This document shows, piece after piece, positions 45,491 to 56,957 of a stretch of 64,000 nt of DNA. The DNA comes from Enchytraeus crypticus (lineage: Eukaryota > Annelida > Clitellata > Enchytraeida > Enchytraeidae), in the NCBI GenBank assembly GCA_905160935.1, contig CAJHZI010000532.1:579001-643000 (forward strand). Reading direction: 5' to 3'. The first letter of the stretch is position 1, and each line of letters opens with the position of its first letter. The translations under genes and the position numbers were made by a program. Under the pieces are notes generated by a model. It worked only from the letters and a program-made list of their open reading frames with translations, did no database searches and was not told the origin of the DNA.

Positions 45491-46146
45491 GATTGTACAG
45501 AGAACCAATCCAAAAGATAAAGGGAACCAGAGAATAGGAGGTTTAGCGCTTGGGTACAGATCATGGACAATGCATGGTTGGATATGAAAGATGGAAAGAT
45601 AGGTCTTCAGCTGCCTATGCAACTGCATATAAGAAAGCAAAGGCCGATGTGATTCAAACGAAAACTTCAGAAGAATGGATGGAAGAGCACCGTGAAATGA
45701 TAAAAACTTTAGTGTTTTACGGAAGGCAACTGCAATATGTAAAATATATCATCAGAATGTAATTAACATAACATAACGACACTAGGTCAGAAAGCACAAC
45801 TGCTTGTTTGAGACTCACACAAAATAAAATAAAAACTTACCTACACATCTTGCATAGCATAACATATTAAACACATTTTACTTAATAACCAGTACTAATA
45901 CAGGAAACCAGCATACCTGTACTATTAACCTGTACACTAACAGGTACAAATACTACTCAATATGCTAACACTTGTCAAATTACAATATACCTAGGCCTAC
46001 ACATCCTCAAAACCACACATACCAAACATTACAGCAAGAGACAATAACCATTTTATACAAAAAAGCTTAATAAACAATATAAACTTTACTTAACTATCAA
46101 AACTTATACACTTTAATAGGACTGGGCAACCCCACAACTCAGCCTA

Positions 46147-47090
46147 TTACTTTTCTATTAATACTTCACACCTTTCCCTACAACACTTTATATACTTATC
46201 ATATCTATTCTTAAATTGATTGACAGATTCGGCCTCAACGACCTCCTCTGGCAGTCCGTTCCAAACACCAACAACTCTCTGACTGAAAATTTTTTTGCGT
46301 ATCTCAAGCCTACTTCTAAATTTAATTAACTTGTATTTGTGTCCTCTAGTTCTGTTATTATTTGCTACTTGAAACAAATTGTTATAATTTACTTTACTGA
46401 AACCATTAAGCATCTTATAAACTTCTATTAAATCGCCTCTAACCCTTCTCTCTTCTAAAGATAACAATCCAGTACATTTTAAGCGATTTTCATAATTGAC
46501 ATTACTACATTTCTTAATTAATCTTGTGGCTCTAGCTTGGACTTTCTCTAATTTCTCTATATTTTTCTTAAGATAGGGACACCAAGCCTGAACACAATAT
46601 TCAAGTTTGGGTCTAACCAATGCCTTATATAACTTTAATATAATGTCTTCTCTTCTACTTGTCATTGTTCTTTTTATTATACCTATAACAGCATTTGCAC
46701 TATTGGTAGCTTTATTACATTGCTCACTAAATTTTAATGAATTAATCACTATTACACCTAAGTCTCTTTCAGAAGTAGTATTTTTCAGTATTTTATTATT
46801 TAAAATATATTCTGTACTTAAACTCTTTTTACCTGTATGCATTATACTACACTTATCGCTATTAAATTCCATCTGCCATTTTTTAGACCAATTTTGTAAT
46901 CTTAATATGTCTTCTCTTAGAACCTCTGCATCTGCTTTATTATTTACAATTTTTGCTATTTTCGAATCATCTGCGAATTTACTAACTTTTGATACTATGT
47001 CTATGTCTATGTCGTTAATATATATCAGAAACAGCAGAGGACCCAAGACAGATCCATGTGGAACACCAATTTATCCCCTCCAGATATTCT
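46147..47090 (-). mobile_element. non-LTR RT fragment, Jockey/CR1-like, mostly open
   Basis: Minus: GVPHGSVLGPLLFLIYINDI, KVSKFADDSKIAKIV (catalytic FADD), WSKKWQMEFNSDKCSIMHTG, LGVIV, LYKALVRPKLEYCVQAWCPY, LKKNIEKLEKVQARATRLIK, VVGVWNGLPEEVVEAESVNQ and a stop. The last 299 residues form one uninterrupted frame. The 5' part of the RT and the endonuclease are missing, a normal 5' truncation. Confidence 0.9.
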
Positions 47091-47352
47091 ACCCAGATAT
47101 ATACTAAATGTAAGTTAAAACAAATGTCTGTCATCATTTGATAAGTATTGGAAATATTATTTTATTAAATTTTACATGTATATTCCATTCTGTTAATAAA
47201 TGAAGAAATACGTAATAAATATATGTGAATATTCTGAACATTGCCAGCTGTCAATATAAGCTCACACCCCTCCCCATTCTCCCACCACTCCCCTACTAAG
47301 CTTTGTTTATTAAGTAAAATAAGTATTATAAACACGCATTACAGTGTGTAGC

Positions 47353-47881
47353 CAGTGGCGGATCCAGGGGGGGGGGCCCGGGCCTCCCCCTTAGGTCCGA
47401 CGATAAAAAGTTTTAAACTATATTTTCATTGTTTCCATGGCAATTTCGATGTTTAAATATGTTAGTAATGGCAGTGGTTGGGGGGGGGGGGGGCCGGGGG
47501 AGGGAAAGACATGGTATATTTTCATTGTTTCTATGGCAATTTCGATGTGGAAACATGTTAGTAATGGCAGTGGTTAGGGGGGCCGGGGGCGGGGGGGAAA
47601 CCAATGAACTTGAACCAATGCATAACCAATGCATTGGAGGACAACATTTTCCCTTGACTTTAGTACGGGTATGAGCGGGGGGGGGGGTAAGGTACGGAAA
47701 TGCACTCACTCTACACTCTATGAGCCGAAAGCTGTAGTGAACAAATTTTGAGCCCCCCCCCCCACAGAAATTTGTCTGGTTGCGTCACATATCCCGAAGA
47801 AGGCGGGGCGTAAGCAAAAAAATGTATACTCTCAAAAAAAATTTCGGGCCCCCCCTTAAAAAATTCCTGGATCCGCCCCTG
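47353..47881. mobile_element. short non-autonomous hAT-type element
   Basis: Ends CAGTGGCGGATCCAGG / CCTGGATCCGCCCCTG, flanked by TGTGTAGC (47345) and CGTGTAGC (47882), matching at seven of eight bases. The inside has G and C homopolymer runs and a duplicated segment TTTCATTGTTTCCATGGCAA. Flanked by GGATCCGCC ends, as in known hAT-related MITEs. Confidence 0.75.
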
Positions 47882-47910
47882 CGTGTAGCGAACCTCGCCT
47901 CTAAGATTCG

Positions 47911-49034
47911 AACCTGTAGTAGTGATATACTTTCACAGTCTAGAGTACTCGGTCATGTGACCGAGAATTATTAGGGCGTGCGATGAAACACTTTGCTTCT
48001 GGCGCTGTGATTGGCTAGCTCGGTATTCCGAGAAGTCAATCACAGGAAGGGTATAAATGACTAGCGCTTTCTAAGCGCGTAGCTTAAAAAAAGCTCAGTG
48101 ATCACTTTGACTAGTTCCTGGTAGTCGAGTTAAGCGATAAGTCAGACGAGTATAGGAGACGAGCGTGTTTAATGTTAATTATACTGAATTATAATTATTC
48201 AGTGAAATCGTAAGCATATGATTAATGCTTGATTTATACTTAAATTAGTCTATTGTAAGATGTTATGCAATAGCTAGGGATCGAGAATTAACTCTGTAGC
48301 TGAGACAATCGTTTATTAGAGATGTTACAGTTGAGCGTTGCTCCGTTATTGTTAGTTGTTATTCTTGAAATGTTGCAAGAAATAAATAACGAATAGTTAG
48401 TTTACATATTCTCGAAGGACTTCTTTGTTGATTTCTGTAATTAACAAGTAATTAAATGCTAACGGTTTAAGCATATTACTTAGTCTCTGACAAGAATTCT
48501 GCCGATTATAAACAAACTTTGTCCGTCAAATACTGACAGCAATCTGGCTGATATAGCTGTGTACACAGAAGGTCCGCTAAGTGACTACCATGATGATAAT
48601 AGGTTAAAATCTACTCCAGATACCTACATTCCAATATGTAGCGACGTGTCAGGAATACCGGTGAGGCAGGAAGGAGATCAAGACGTCTACCGAACCGAGA
48701 ACCGAGAAAGCGGGCCAAACCGAGCCAGCGAGACAAACCGAGCCACCGGGACAAACCGAGACCGAGCCGAGAACCGAGAAAGCGGGACAAACCGAGCCAG
48801 CGAGACAAACCGAGACCGAGAGGTCAACCGAGCCAAAAATCGGGATACCGAGACAGACCGAGCCAAATCTGCAGAGATGACTCGGACACGTCTGGAAACA
48901 CCAGACGTCAGAGGATCTATGCCTCTGTCGATGATCTGTACGCCTTTCCAGAGGGAGGTAACGCCCTCGCCCCGGCGTGCGGCGGCATCCGTTGCGATGG
49001 CTGAAGGCCGCGGCATGCGCGAACGCAACACAGT
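47911..49034 (+). mobile_element. possible LTR and gag-like fragment
   Basis: A TATA box (GGGTATAAATGA) lies downstream of ATTGG, at 47990-48060, with AATAAATAA at 48381, resembling an LTR promoter and poly(A) arrangement. An open frame of 160 codons starts at 48559 (MYTEGPLSDYHDDNRLKSTP), carrying a repeated NRASETNRD/ENRESGTNR motif, and is cut off by a SINE. No paired LTR, protease or RT was found, so this is a weak call; a lineage-specific gene is the alternative. Confidence 0.35.
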
Positions 49035-49256
49035 GAAATGATCAACTGTGTTGATATTTGTTACTTTTAATACCACGTACGTACATGTTTAAACCATCAT
49101 GCAATTTCATCAGTTTTACGTATAACCAGTCCAGTGAATGTCCGAGATTTGACTCTCAGATCAGCGCAGCTGGGATTCGAACCCACGAGGGTTCAATTCA
49201 CCTCAGGATCTGTCATTTAAAACTTCATGACGTTACCCCTACGCTATTAAGACATT
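49030..49256 (-). mobile_element. SINE family A, copy 4
   Basis: Complete minus copy ending GACATT on plus, with box B GGGTTCGAATCCC and box A region TAGCGTAGGGGTAACG. Confidence 0.85.
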
Positions 49257-49286
49257 CTAGTAAGCGCTTCTTCCAGCACACTATAT

Positions 49287-50841
49287 TGGAGATGGGAATC
49301 GAACCGAACCGGAACCGAACCCTAAAATCTAGAATTTTGACCGAACCGAACTCGAACCCAGACTCTGACCAAACCCGAACCCAGACTCTGGCCGAACCGA
49401 ACCGAACCCGAACCCAGACTCTGGCCGAACCCGACCCTGACTTCATCCAAACCAAACTGAACCAAAGTCTTGCAGTTCCTTTCTTCGTCACCAGCCTGAC
49501 ATTAAATAAAGATAGTAAGAACAATACAAATATTATTTGAAATATATATATAAGTTTTTGCATTTACATGTCTTACAGTATCACAGCATATATTCAGGTA
49601 AGGCTGGTTCCAACACAAATTTTAAAATGGTAGGGGTGCAAAGGAATGGTAGGCGGAAGCGAGACGGGCCTACAGAAGATGATGGATAGTCTGAATGGTA
49701 CGGCATTGAAATATGAAATGAAGATTAACAAAGAGTCAAAAGTCAAAAGTGATGAGAGTCTTCCATAAAAATCTGAAAATGCTTGACTCAATCTAGGTGG
49801 ATTTGTTCTTGTTATATTCAAATTATGAATTTTTTCTAATTTTAGTGTGCTTCCATAATATTTTTTCAGCCAGATTTGCAAATAATTATATATGACATTC
49901 TATATGTGTTAAGACTATTTGGAGTAAATAATTTTGCACCATAGCAATGCGATAATTTCATAACTATTTTCGTAACATCATAATTGACCTGAGAGTTTCA
50001 AATTTAAAAAAAATTCAAATTGATGAAGTATTCTATTTGCTCGTTATAATCAAGGAGAAATATATCAGATACAATAATAAAGCTAAATCTCTATATTATG
50101 AACATTTGTTGGTCAACTTACAATATTTTAAGAAATGTACAGGAATAAATACCACTTCTCTCCTTGTTTCATTGTCATATTTTTACCCAGGTGAAAAGAA
50201 TGTGGCAGCTATTATGACTTATTGAATTTTTAAGCATATTTGCCATAAACCATTTTAAACATGTTTGTCATAACCATGATTATTATGAGTAAAATTAAAT
50301 AAAATTTTGCAACATTATCCAAACCAAACCATTTCGAACTCGAATCGAACTCTTGCGAGTTGGAAAGCTTGCTTTCCAACTCTAGTTGGAAAGCAAGCCG
50401 AACCCGAACCGAACCCGAACCCTTGTTAGAACCGAACCCGAACCGAACCGAACTTTCACTTTCAACGAACCGAACTCTCAAATTGTCAACTGCTAACCGA
50501 ACCCGAACCGAACTTTCATTTTCAATATAATAATAACACATATTGTAGTGAAATGATCAACTACGTTGATATCTATCAGTTTTAATACCACATGTTAAAT
50601 CCGTTAGGCAATTTTGTCCATTTTCCGTATAGCCCGTCCAGTGAATGTCCGAGATTTTACTCTCAGCTCAGCGCGGCTAGCATTCGAACCCACGAGGGTT
50701 CAATTCACCCCAGGGTCTGTCATTTGAAACCTCATGACGTTATCTACACCTCTAACCATTGCGCTATTTTGACATTCAAATTGTTTTTCAATGAACCGAA
50801 CCGAACCCGAACTCGGAAAATTCATAAAATTCCCATCTCTA
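49287..50841. mobile_element. non-autonomous hAT-type element, copy 2
   Basis: Ends TGGAGATGGGAAT / ATTCCCATCTCTA with an 8-bp target duplication CACTATAT at 49279-49286 and 50842-50849. Same GGTTCGG-repeat arms and AT-rich core as 36318-37750, in opposite orientation. A SINE is nested near the right end (50540-50778). Confidence 0.92.
50540..50778 (-). mobile_element. SINE family A, copy 5 (inside hAT)
   Basis: Minus copy inserted in the right arm of the hAT-type element, showing that the SINE was active later than the hAT. Confidence 0.85.
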
Positions 50842-50917
50842 CACTATATGGCTGCTCTTCAGATCTGGAATTATTTCCCTTCCACTTTGCGCATCCCCTC
50901 TTCTCCTGAATGTCTTT

Positions 50918-51155
50918 TTTTGAATGTCTTAATAGCGTTGGGGTAACGTCATGAAGTTTTAAATGACCGATCCTGAGGTGAATTGAACCCTCGTGGGTTC
51001 GAATCCCGGCCGCGCTGATCTGAGAGTAAAATCTCGGACATTCACTGGACTGGTTATACGGAAAATGGTCTAAATTGCCCAACGGATTAAACATGTGGTT
51101 TTAAAAGTGATAGATATCAACATAGTTGATTATTCACTATAATGCGTGTTTAATT
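50918..51155 (+). mobile_element. SINE family A, copy 6
   Basis: TTGAATGTCTTAATAGCGTT then GGGGTAACG (box A), CTCGTGGGTTCGAATCCCGG (box B), complete body to TTCACTATAATGCGTGTTTA. Forms an inverted pair with copy 5, 140 bp away. Confidence 0.88.
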
Positions 51156-52149
51156 TTTTAGTTTTTTCTGATCATCCTATCCTAGTGTACGAATTAACAG
51201 TTTCATAGATTGTTGAATAGGTTGAAGGCTTTTCTCTCTGACCTCACCTTTTCAACCATTGCACAGGATCGAACTAAGACCAACACGTAAACCCCATTCC
51301 ACTAGTACCTTTCCTCGAACTTAACTCCCGGATTTTGGCTTGCACCATTTTAATCCCACACTATGCTCATCATATTGGATTTGGTACATAGTGTACAGGA
51401 ATTTCGCCCTGAAGCTTAACGGAAGCTTGTCACTGCCCTAGATCAAGGTTAAAAAGTTAAAATACGATCTGTTACCGAGTTAACCAAGAATGTTTGGTAT
51501 CTCTTTTATTTATTCATGTTCATCAATATAATGATATGTTATAGAATATGGGTTTTTGAAATGAAGTTCTTGTTAGTGATTAAAGCTAATTAATTATCTT
51601 TGCTTCAAAAGCATTCACACTAAGTCGATATTTAAGGACTAGTTAATAACAAATTTGGACTGATACTTGCTATTAAATCTCGCCTCTCAATCGATGACAT
51701 AACACATTAAAACAATAATTTTAGAGTGCTACTGTCGCGAGCGTCGTCTATGATGACATCGAGCGTTATTGAGACAAACCCATACCGGTGAAATAAAGAA
51801 GGTAAAAACTGAGAGCCGAAAATCCAGTAAAACGGTCCAAATATATCGATATAAAAATATATAAATTAAATTAGTAACTGAAGACATAGATGAAATATAT
51901 TCTTAATTTCCTCTCTACCTAACGATGCTATCAGATTCTTATATGATAAAAAATAGAGTATGAATTATTGCCACTATTATTTGTTTTTATGGTACAGCTT
52001 TATGATTAGTTATGTTGATTAGTTGTGTCGATATCTAATCGAAAGTACCTGGATCAGTTATTTTTCATAGAAAGTGATAGTTGCTGATAGTAACGTTATT
52101 TGTTGCTGTTGTTCGCCCTAATAATTCTAGAAACCTTGTGTTCGAGAAC

Positions 52150-53351
52150 ATGTCCGTCAACGAGAAGCTCGAAGACCTCAATCTCTCTCACGACGAAATT
52201 CGTCGCCTGAAGGATGCCTTCAAGAACGAAGAGTTTCGTAAACTGTTTGCTGAGTATGCGGAGGAGATTTCCGACCCTAAGAACAAGGCTCAATACGAAA
52301 AGGAGTTGCGTCAGCTGGAGAACGAACGCGGCATGGACGTTAAATTCGTTAATCCGCAGCCCGGACATGTACTGAAGACAACGGTGGACGGGACGAAGAA
52401 GGCTTTTATCAATGTTTGTAAGAGTGACATTGTGGGGAAACCCTCCTCGGAAAAGCGAGTGGGCGATAATGGCCGAGCTGGTCTCTCGTGGTCCATACCA
52501 CATAGTCTAGCTCCTGGCCGAGAGGACGTCGCTAATAACGGTGTCAGGTGTATGGTCTATGATTTCGTCGTGCATCCTGACACTTACCGAATGGCAGAGA
52601 CCAATGCTTCGTTCAAAAAGATGGTTGATAACCTGGCTATCGAAGCCATAACGAAACAATTAGATGCTGTTTTGGATGCGAAGAACGTAAAATATCCAAA
52701 ATTGAAATACAAAGGTGTCCCCACTCCAACAGTTATACGCACTCGTTTGCCGGAAGGTTCTAAGCCAAATAGAGAACCAGACGATATCATTAATAAACTA
52801 AATTACCCTTACGGCAGTGATGAAACAAGTGAAGAAAAATCTCAGCGTCTTAGTAAAGAAGCTAAAGAGAAAGCTGAAGAAAGGAAGCGCAAGGAAGCCA
52901 AAACAAAAAATTCTTGTAATGGCGAGTCTGTAGGCAAGTCACTGGACGATGGAGAATACGCCATTCCCCACTATGAAATAAAGCACAGATGTGAGGTTGA
53001 CATGCAGAACTATACGCTGTCTCCAGGATTCAGAACGGACAATCGACCTACAACGCTTGTTGTAGAGGTGGATTTGCCTCTGCTACGTTCAGCCAATCCA
53101 ATCTCTCTTGATATCTACGAGAGGAAGCTTGTTCTGAAGTCAGCTTCTCCAGCCAAATATTTCCTCGACATATCTCTGCCATATGCTGTGGATGAGAATC
53201 AAGGCAACGCGAGATTTGATAAAGCAAAGCGTAAGTTGATCATCTCTCTGCCGGTTGTTCCGCTGGGCAACGTAAAACTTCCGTTCAGCGGAGAATCTCT
53301 GCCAGATGTGTCAGCGGACTGTGTGGAGAATGATGAAGCTAAGAGTGAAAG
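52150..53351 (+). CDS. DNAAF2: DNAAF2 exon 1: PIH1 and CS-like domains
   Basis: 400 codons plus two bases. PIH1: FRKLFAEYAEEISDPKNKAQ, NPQPGHVLKTTVDGTKKAFI, SIPHSLAPGREDVANNGVRC, VYDFVVHPDTYRMAETN, KLKYKGVPTPTVIRTR. A Lys/Glu helix (residues 235-255) follows, then the CS-like beta-sandwich PHYEIKHRCEVDMQNYTLSP, ISLDIYERKLVLKSASPAKY, ARFDKAKRKLIISLPV. Donor GAAAG|GTAGAT, phase 2. Confidence 0.95.
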
Positions 53352-55464
53352 GTAGATGTTACTTTCTTTACTTTTTACACTAGGCTGTAGCATGTGTGTT
53401 TTCAGATGCTGTAGGAAACTTAACTGATCGTGCCACAGACATGATCTGCTGCTATGGGAACCTAACTGATTGTACCACTGTTGTGATCTTCTGCTATGGG
53501 AACCCAACTGATTGTACCACTGATGTGATCTGCTGCTATGGGAACCTAACTGATCGTACCACTGATGTGATCTGTTGCTATGGGAACCTAACTGATTGTA
53601 CCACAGACATGATCTGCTGCTATGGGAACCCAACTGATCGTACCACAGACATGATCTGCTGCTATGGGAACTAACTGATTGTGCCACAGACATGATCTGC
53701 TGCTATGGGAACTAACTGATTGTGCCACAGACTTGATCTGCTGCTATGGGAACTAACTGATTGTACTACTGATATGATCTGCTGCTATGGGAACTAACTG
53801 ATGTGATCTGTTGCTATGGGAACCTAACCTATTGTACCACTGACGTGATCTGCCGCTATTGGAACTAACTGATCGTACCACTGACATGGCCTATGTTTCA
53901 AGACACCTTTTGATAAAGTTTTTTTCTGATCTCTTGATCCCTTATCGACCTTTGCATAAGCTTTGATCTGAAGTCAGACTGCTTGATATTCTAATTATTC
54001 TCAGCTCATTTGGCTGGTCTATGCTCATATTCTTTTGCAACTCCCTCTATTAGGAGCTCTCTGCCCACTATATGTGAGCAGAGAGCTCACACTACTCTGT
54101 GGGCAGAGAGCTCTTGTTCTACTAATTTCTCTTTTTATAGAAGATTGAAAACACATATTTTTTCATCGAACTTAAAGTATCTTATCTGACTGTTTTTTAG
54201 ATTTCCAGACCAGCTCCATTTAGGTTCTTATTTGTCTTCCAATACATTTCTTTTCAAATCACTCAAATCAAATTTTTGCATTTATTACTATTATTACTTT
54301 AATAATTGCCAATCTGCCATAAATATCAATCTGGTTTATGTACAGACCTCTAATAGAAGTTATGAGTGAAGTGGTGAATGAGACTCTAAATGACACATCA
54401 TTGGCTGACGACAGAGACCTGCGCGACCAATCAGAGAGCTGTAAGAGAGTGTGTGAGCCAGTGACGTATGAGCTACCAGAGTTCAGCTCTCGTCAGGATT
54501 CCACCAGTCTCACGTTTCTCTTCAGTGTGGCCAGGGTCAAGCCAGGCAATGCCTCAGTCAAACGCTTGAGTCCCAGTTCTGTTCTAGTGAAATTTATTTC
54601 TATAGGTTTGTAACTTAATTAAACAGTGTAATGACAGTTAATTGTCTGTGTATGTTTGCTTATGATTGTGGGCTGTCAACTAGATAGGATTTAGTTATCC
54701 TCTTTGATGACCCGTTTGTATGTGCAATTTTGTATTTCGTGCTTTGATGATACTGTCATTAAACATAGTTCTCTCTCTAGTTTAGGAGCATGATTTGAGT
54801 ACACGAGTCAGTAAATGTTTTATAATAAAGATTACTTGCTTGATGTGTAACGATACTTTAGCTTGATTACTTGATGAGTAGGCCATTGGTCATGGGTCAT
54901 AACTTTTAATGTCGCCTAGGTTTCGCGTGTAATATAGCTTATATTGGTGGTCTTATATTGTACATTCATTTGATCAACAGACTTCATGTTGTGAATATAG
55001 TAGCTAAACATACATTTGCAATTTCTATGATATAGCTTGTTAAAGAAAGATTGAATTTAGCTTTTGTGCCGTATTGTAGGAGTTATAACAAATCAGTTGT
55101 ATGTTTTATAATGACGTAGGTTCTAGGGGATTTCCCATCCACTACTGCTGTGTGCAAGAGACCTAATCAGCTGTGTGTTTCATAATGACATAGGGTCTGG
55201 GGGATTTCCCATGTGCTAGAGCATATAATGTCTCAATATCGCAATGGTTAGAGGTGTAGATAACGTCATGAAGTTTTAAATGACAGACCTTGAGGTGAAT
55301 GAAACCCTCGTGGGTTTGAATCCCAGCCGCGCTGATCTGAGAGTAAAATCTCGGACATTCACTGGACTGGTTACACGGAAAATGGACAAAATTGCCTAAC
55401 AGATTTCACATGTGGTATTAAAAGTGATAGATATCAACATAGTGGATCATTTCACTATAATGTG

Positions 55465-55499
<35 letters not shown>

Positions 55500-56919
55500 G
55501 AAATCTAAATCAGCTCTATGTTTCATAATGACGTAGGTTCTGGGGGGTGTCCCATCCACTACAGCTGTGTGCTAGAGTTCAGCACGGAGCAGCGACTGAG
55601 CGAGGGAGTGAGCGCGTGTCTGCTCGACTGCTCAGAGCTCAACGTTGTGCTCACGATGAGCAAGGCTGAGGACTGTATGGGACTCGACTGGGGCGGCTTC
55701 TCGTACGGGATCAGCAGCGACTGTCTGCAGGTAAATAGTAAACACGCATCATAGTGAAATGATCAACTGTACTGATATCTATCACTTTTAATACCATATG
55801 TTTAAACTGTTAAGCAATTTAGTCCATTTCCCGTATAACCAGTCCTGTGAATGTCCGAGATTTTACTCTCAGATCAGCGCGGCTAGGATTCGAACCCACG
55901 AGGATTCCATTCACCTCGAGGTCTGTCATTTATAAACTTTATGACGTTACCCTTACGCTATTAAGACATTCTGCAGGTGTATATAGATCACGCTGACTAG
56001 GCACGTGATTTGTATCAAAAGTCTGTTAAATACTGATGATATTTATCTCTCAAGTGATCTGCCAAGCAGCAGGTCCATGTTACATTTCCCCACTCACACA
56101 GTGTGCTTTCACGCTTCATAACGAGCACTACATCGATTGATGAGTTTATTACCTCACGATAGACTGGGCTTTACTTACACCTTAATTTTGTCTATAGGTT
56201 GAGAAAAGTAGGACTTCCGAGGTGGTATCCCGTTACCTTCCTCAAGCCGTGCTGTGTCGCCTTTATGATCCTATGTGTAGTTTACAGTTGACCTTTCTTC
56301 AGTTGCTCTGAATCATCATGAGAATAAATACAAATATCAAATTAAATCTTTACGGGTGACCTTTCTTCAGTTGCCTGGACTCAAAATTAAATCTTTGTAG
56401 AAGGGAATCACAAATTACCCTTGGACTGAAGCTGTGTGGCTCTTGAGAATTAAATATATTGAGGAAAAAGTCCCAATGATTGATAGATTAGCCGCATTTT
56501 TGACTCGTCAAGTGTTTCTCTTAATATCCTTGTGGAAGCTAATTGAATTGTGTAAGGTCATTCTAATATCATTTAAAGTTATCGCATAGTATGCAATGGA
56601 TTGCAATTCTATCAAGTACTAGTCATTGTTGTTGCTGTTGTACGTCTCTGGCATTGCGTTACCTAGCGAGAAACCGGACTTTAAATTCTTGATTGATTGC
56701 TCAGTTGATTTTTGTGTAGCCGGGTCAATTTACAACAGATGAGACGCTGAGTGATGAGCTGGTCGAGATGGATGAGACATTATCTAGAGCTTCAGCTCCT
56801 AACGAGGCAGTGGAGCACAGACTGCGTTTAACTGCCGCTGACTCCAAGAAACTCGCTCTTAATATATCGATGGTATTTGTATCCTATGCTTATCTTGAGT
56901 ATTAGTGTTAATTTCGCAT

Positions 56920-56957
<38 letters not shown>

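Noticed and set aside
44353-45762. Frames of 102, 79 and 70 codons between the piggyBac and the RT fragment
   Set aside because: No recognisable domain, no splice pattern linking them, partly overlapping a dispersed repeat.
39775-52149. Shared bidirectional promoter of FHIP1 and DNAAF2
   Set aside because: The starts are 12.4 kb apart with several transposons between; no common regulatory sequence seen.
55556-55563. CACTACAG as the DNAAF2 exon 3 acceptor
   Set aside because: It gives the wrong phase after exon 2; ATGACGTAG at 55536 keeps the frame and the aligned residues.
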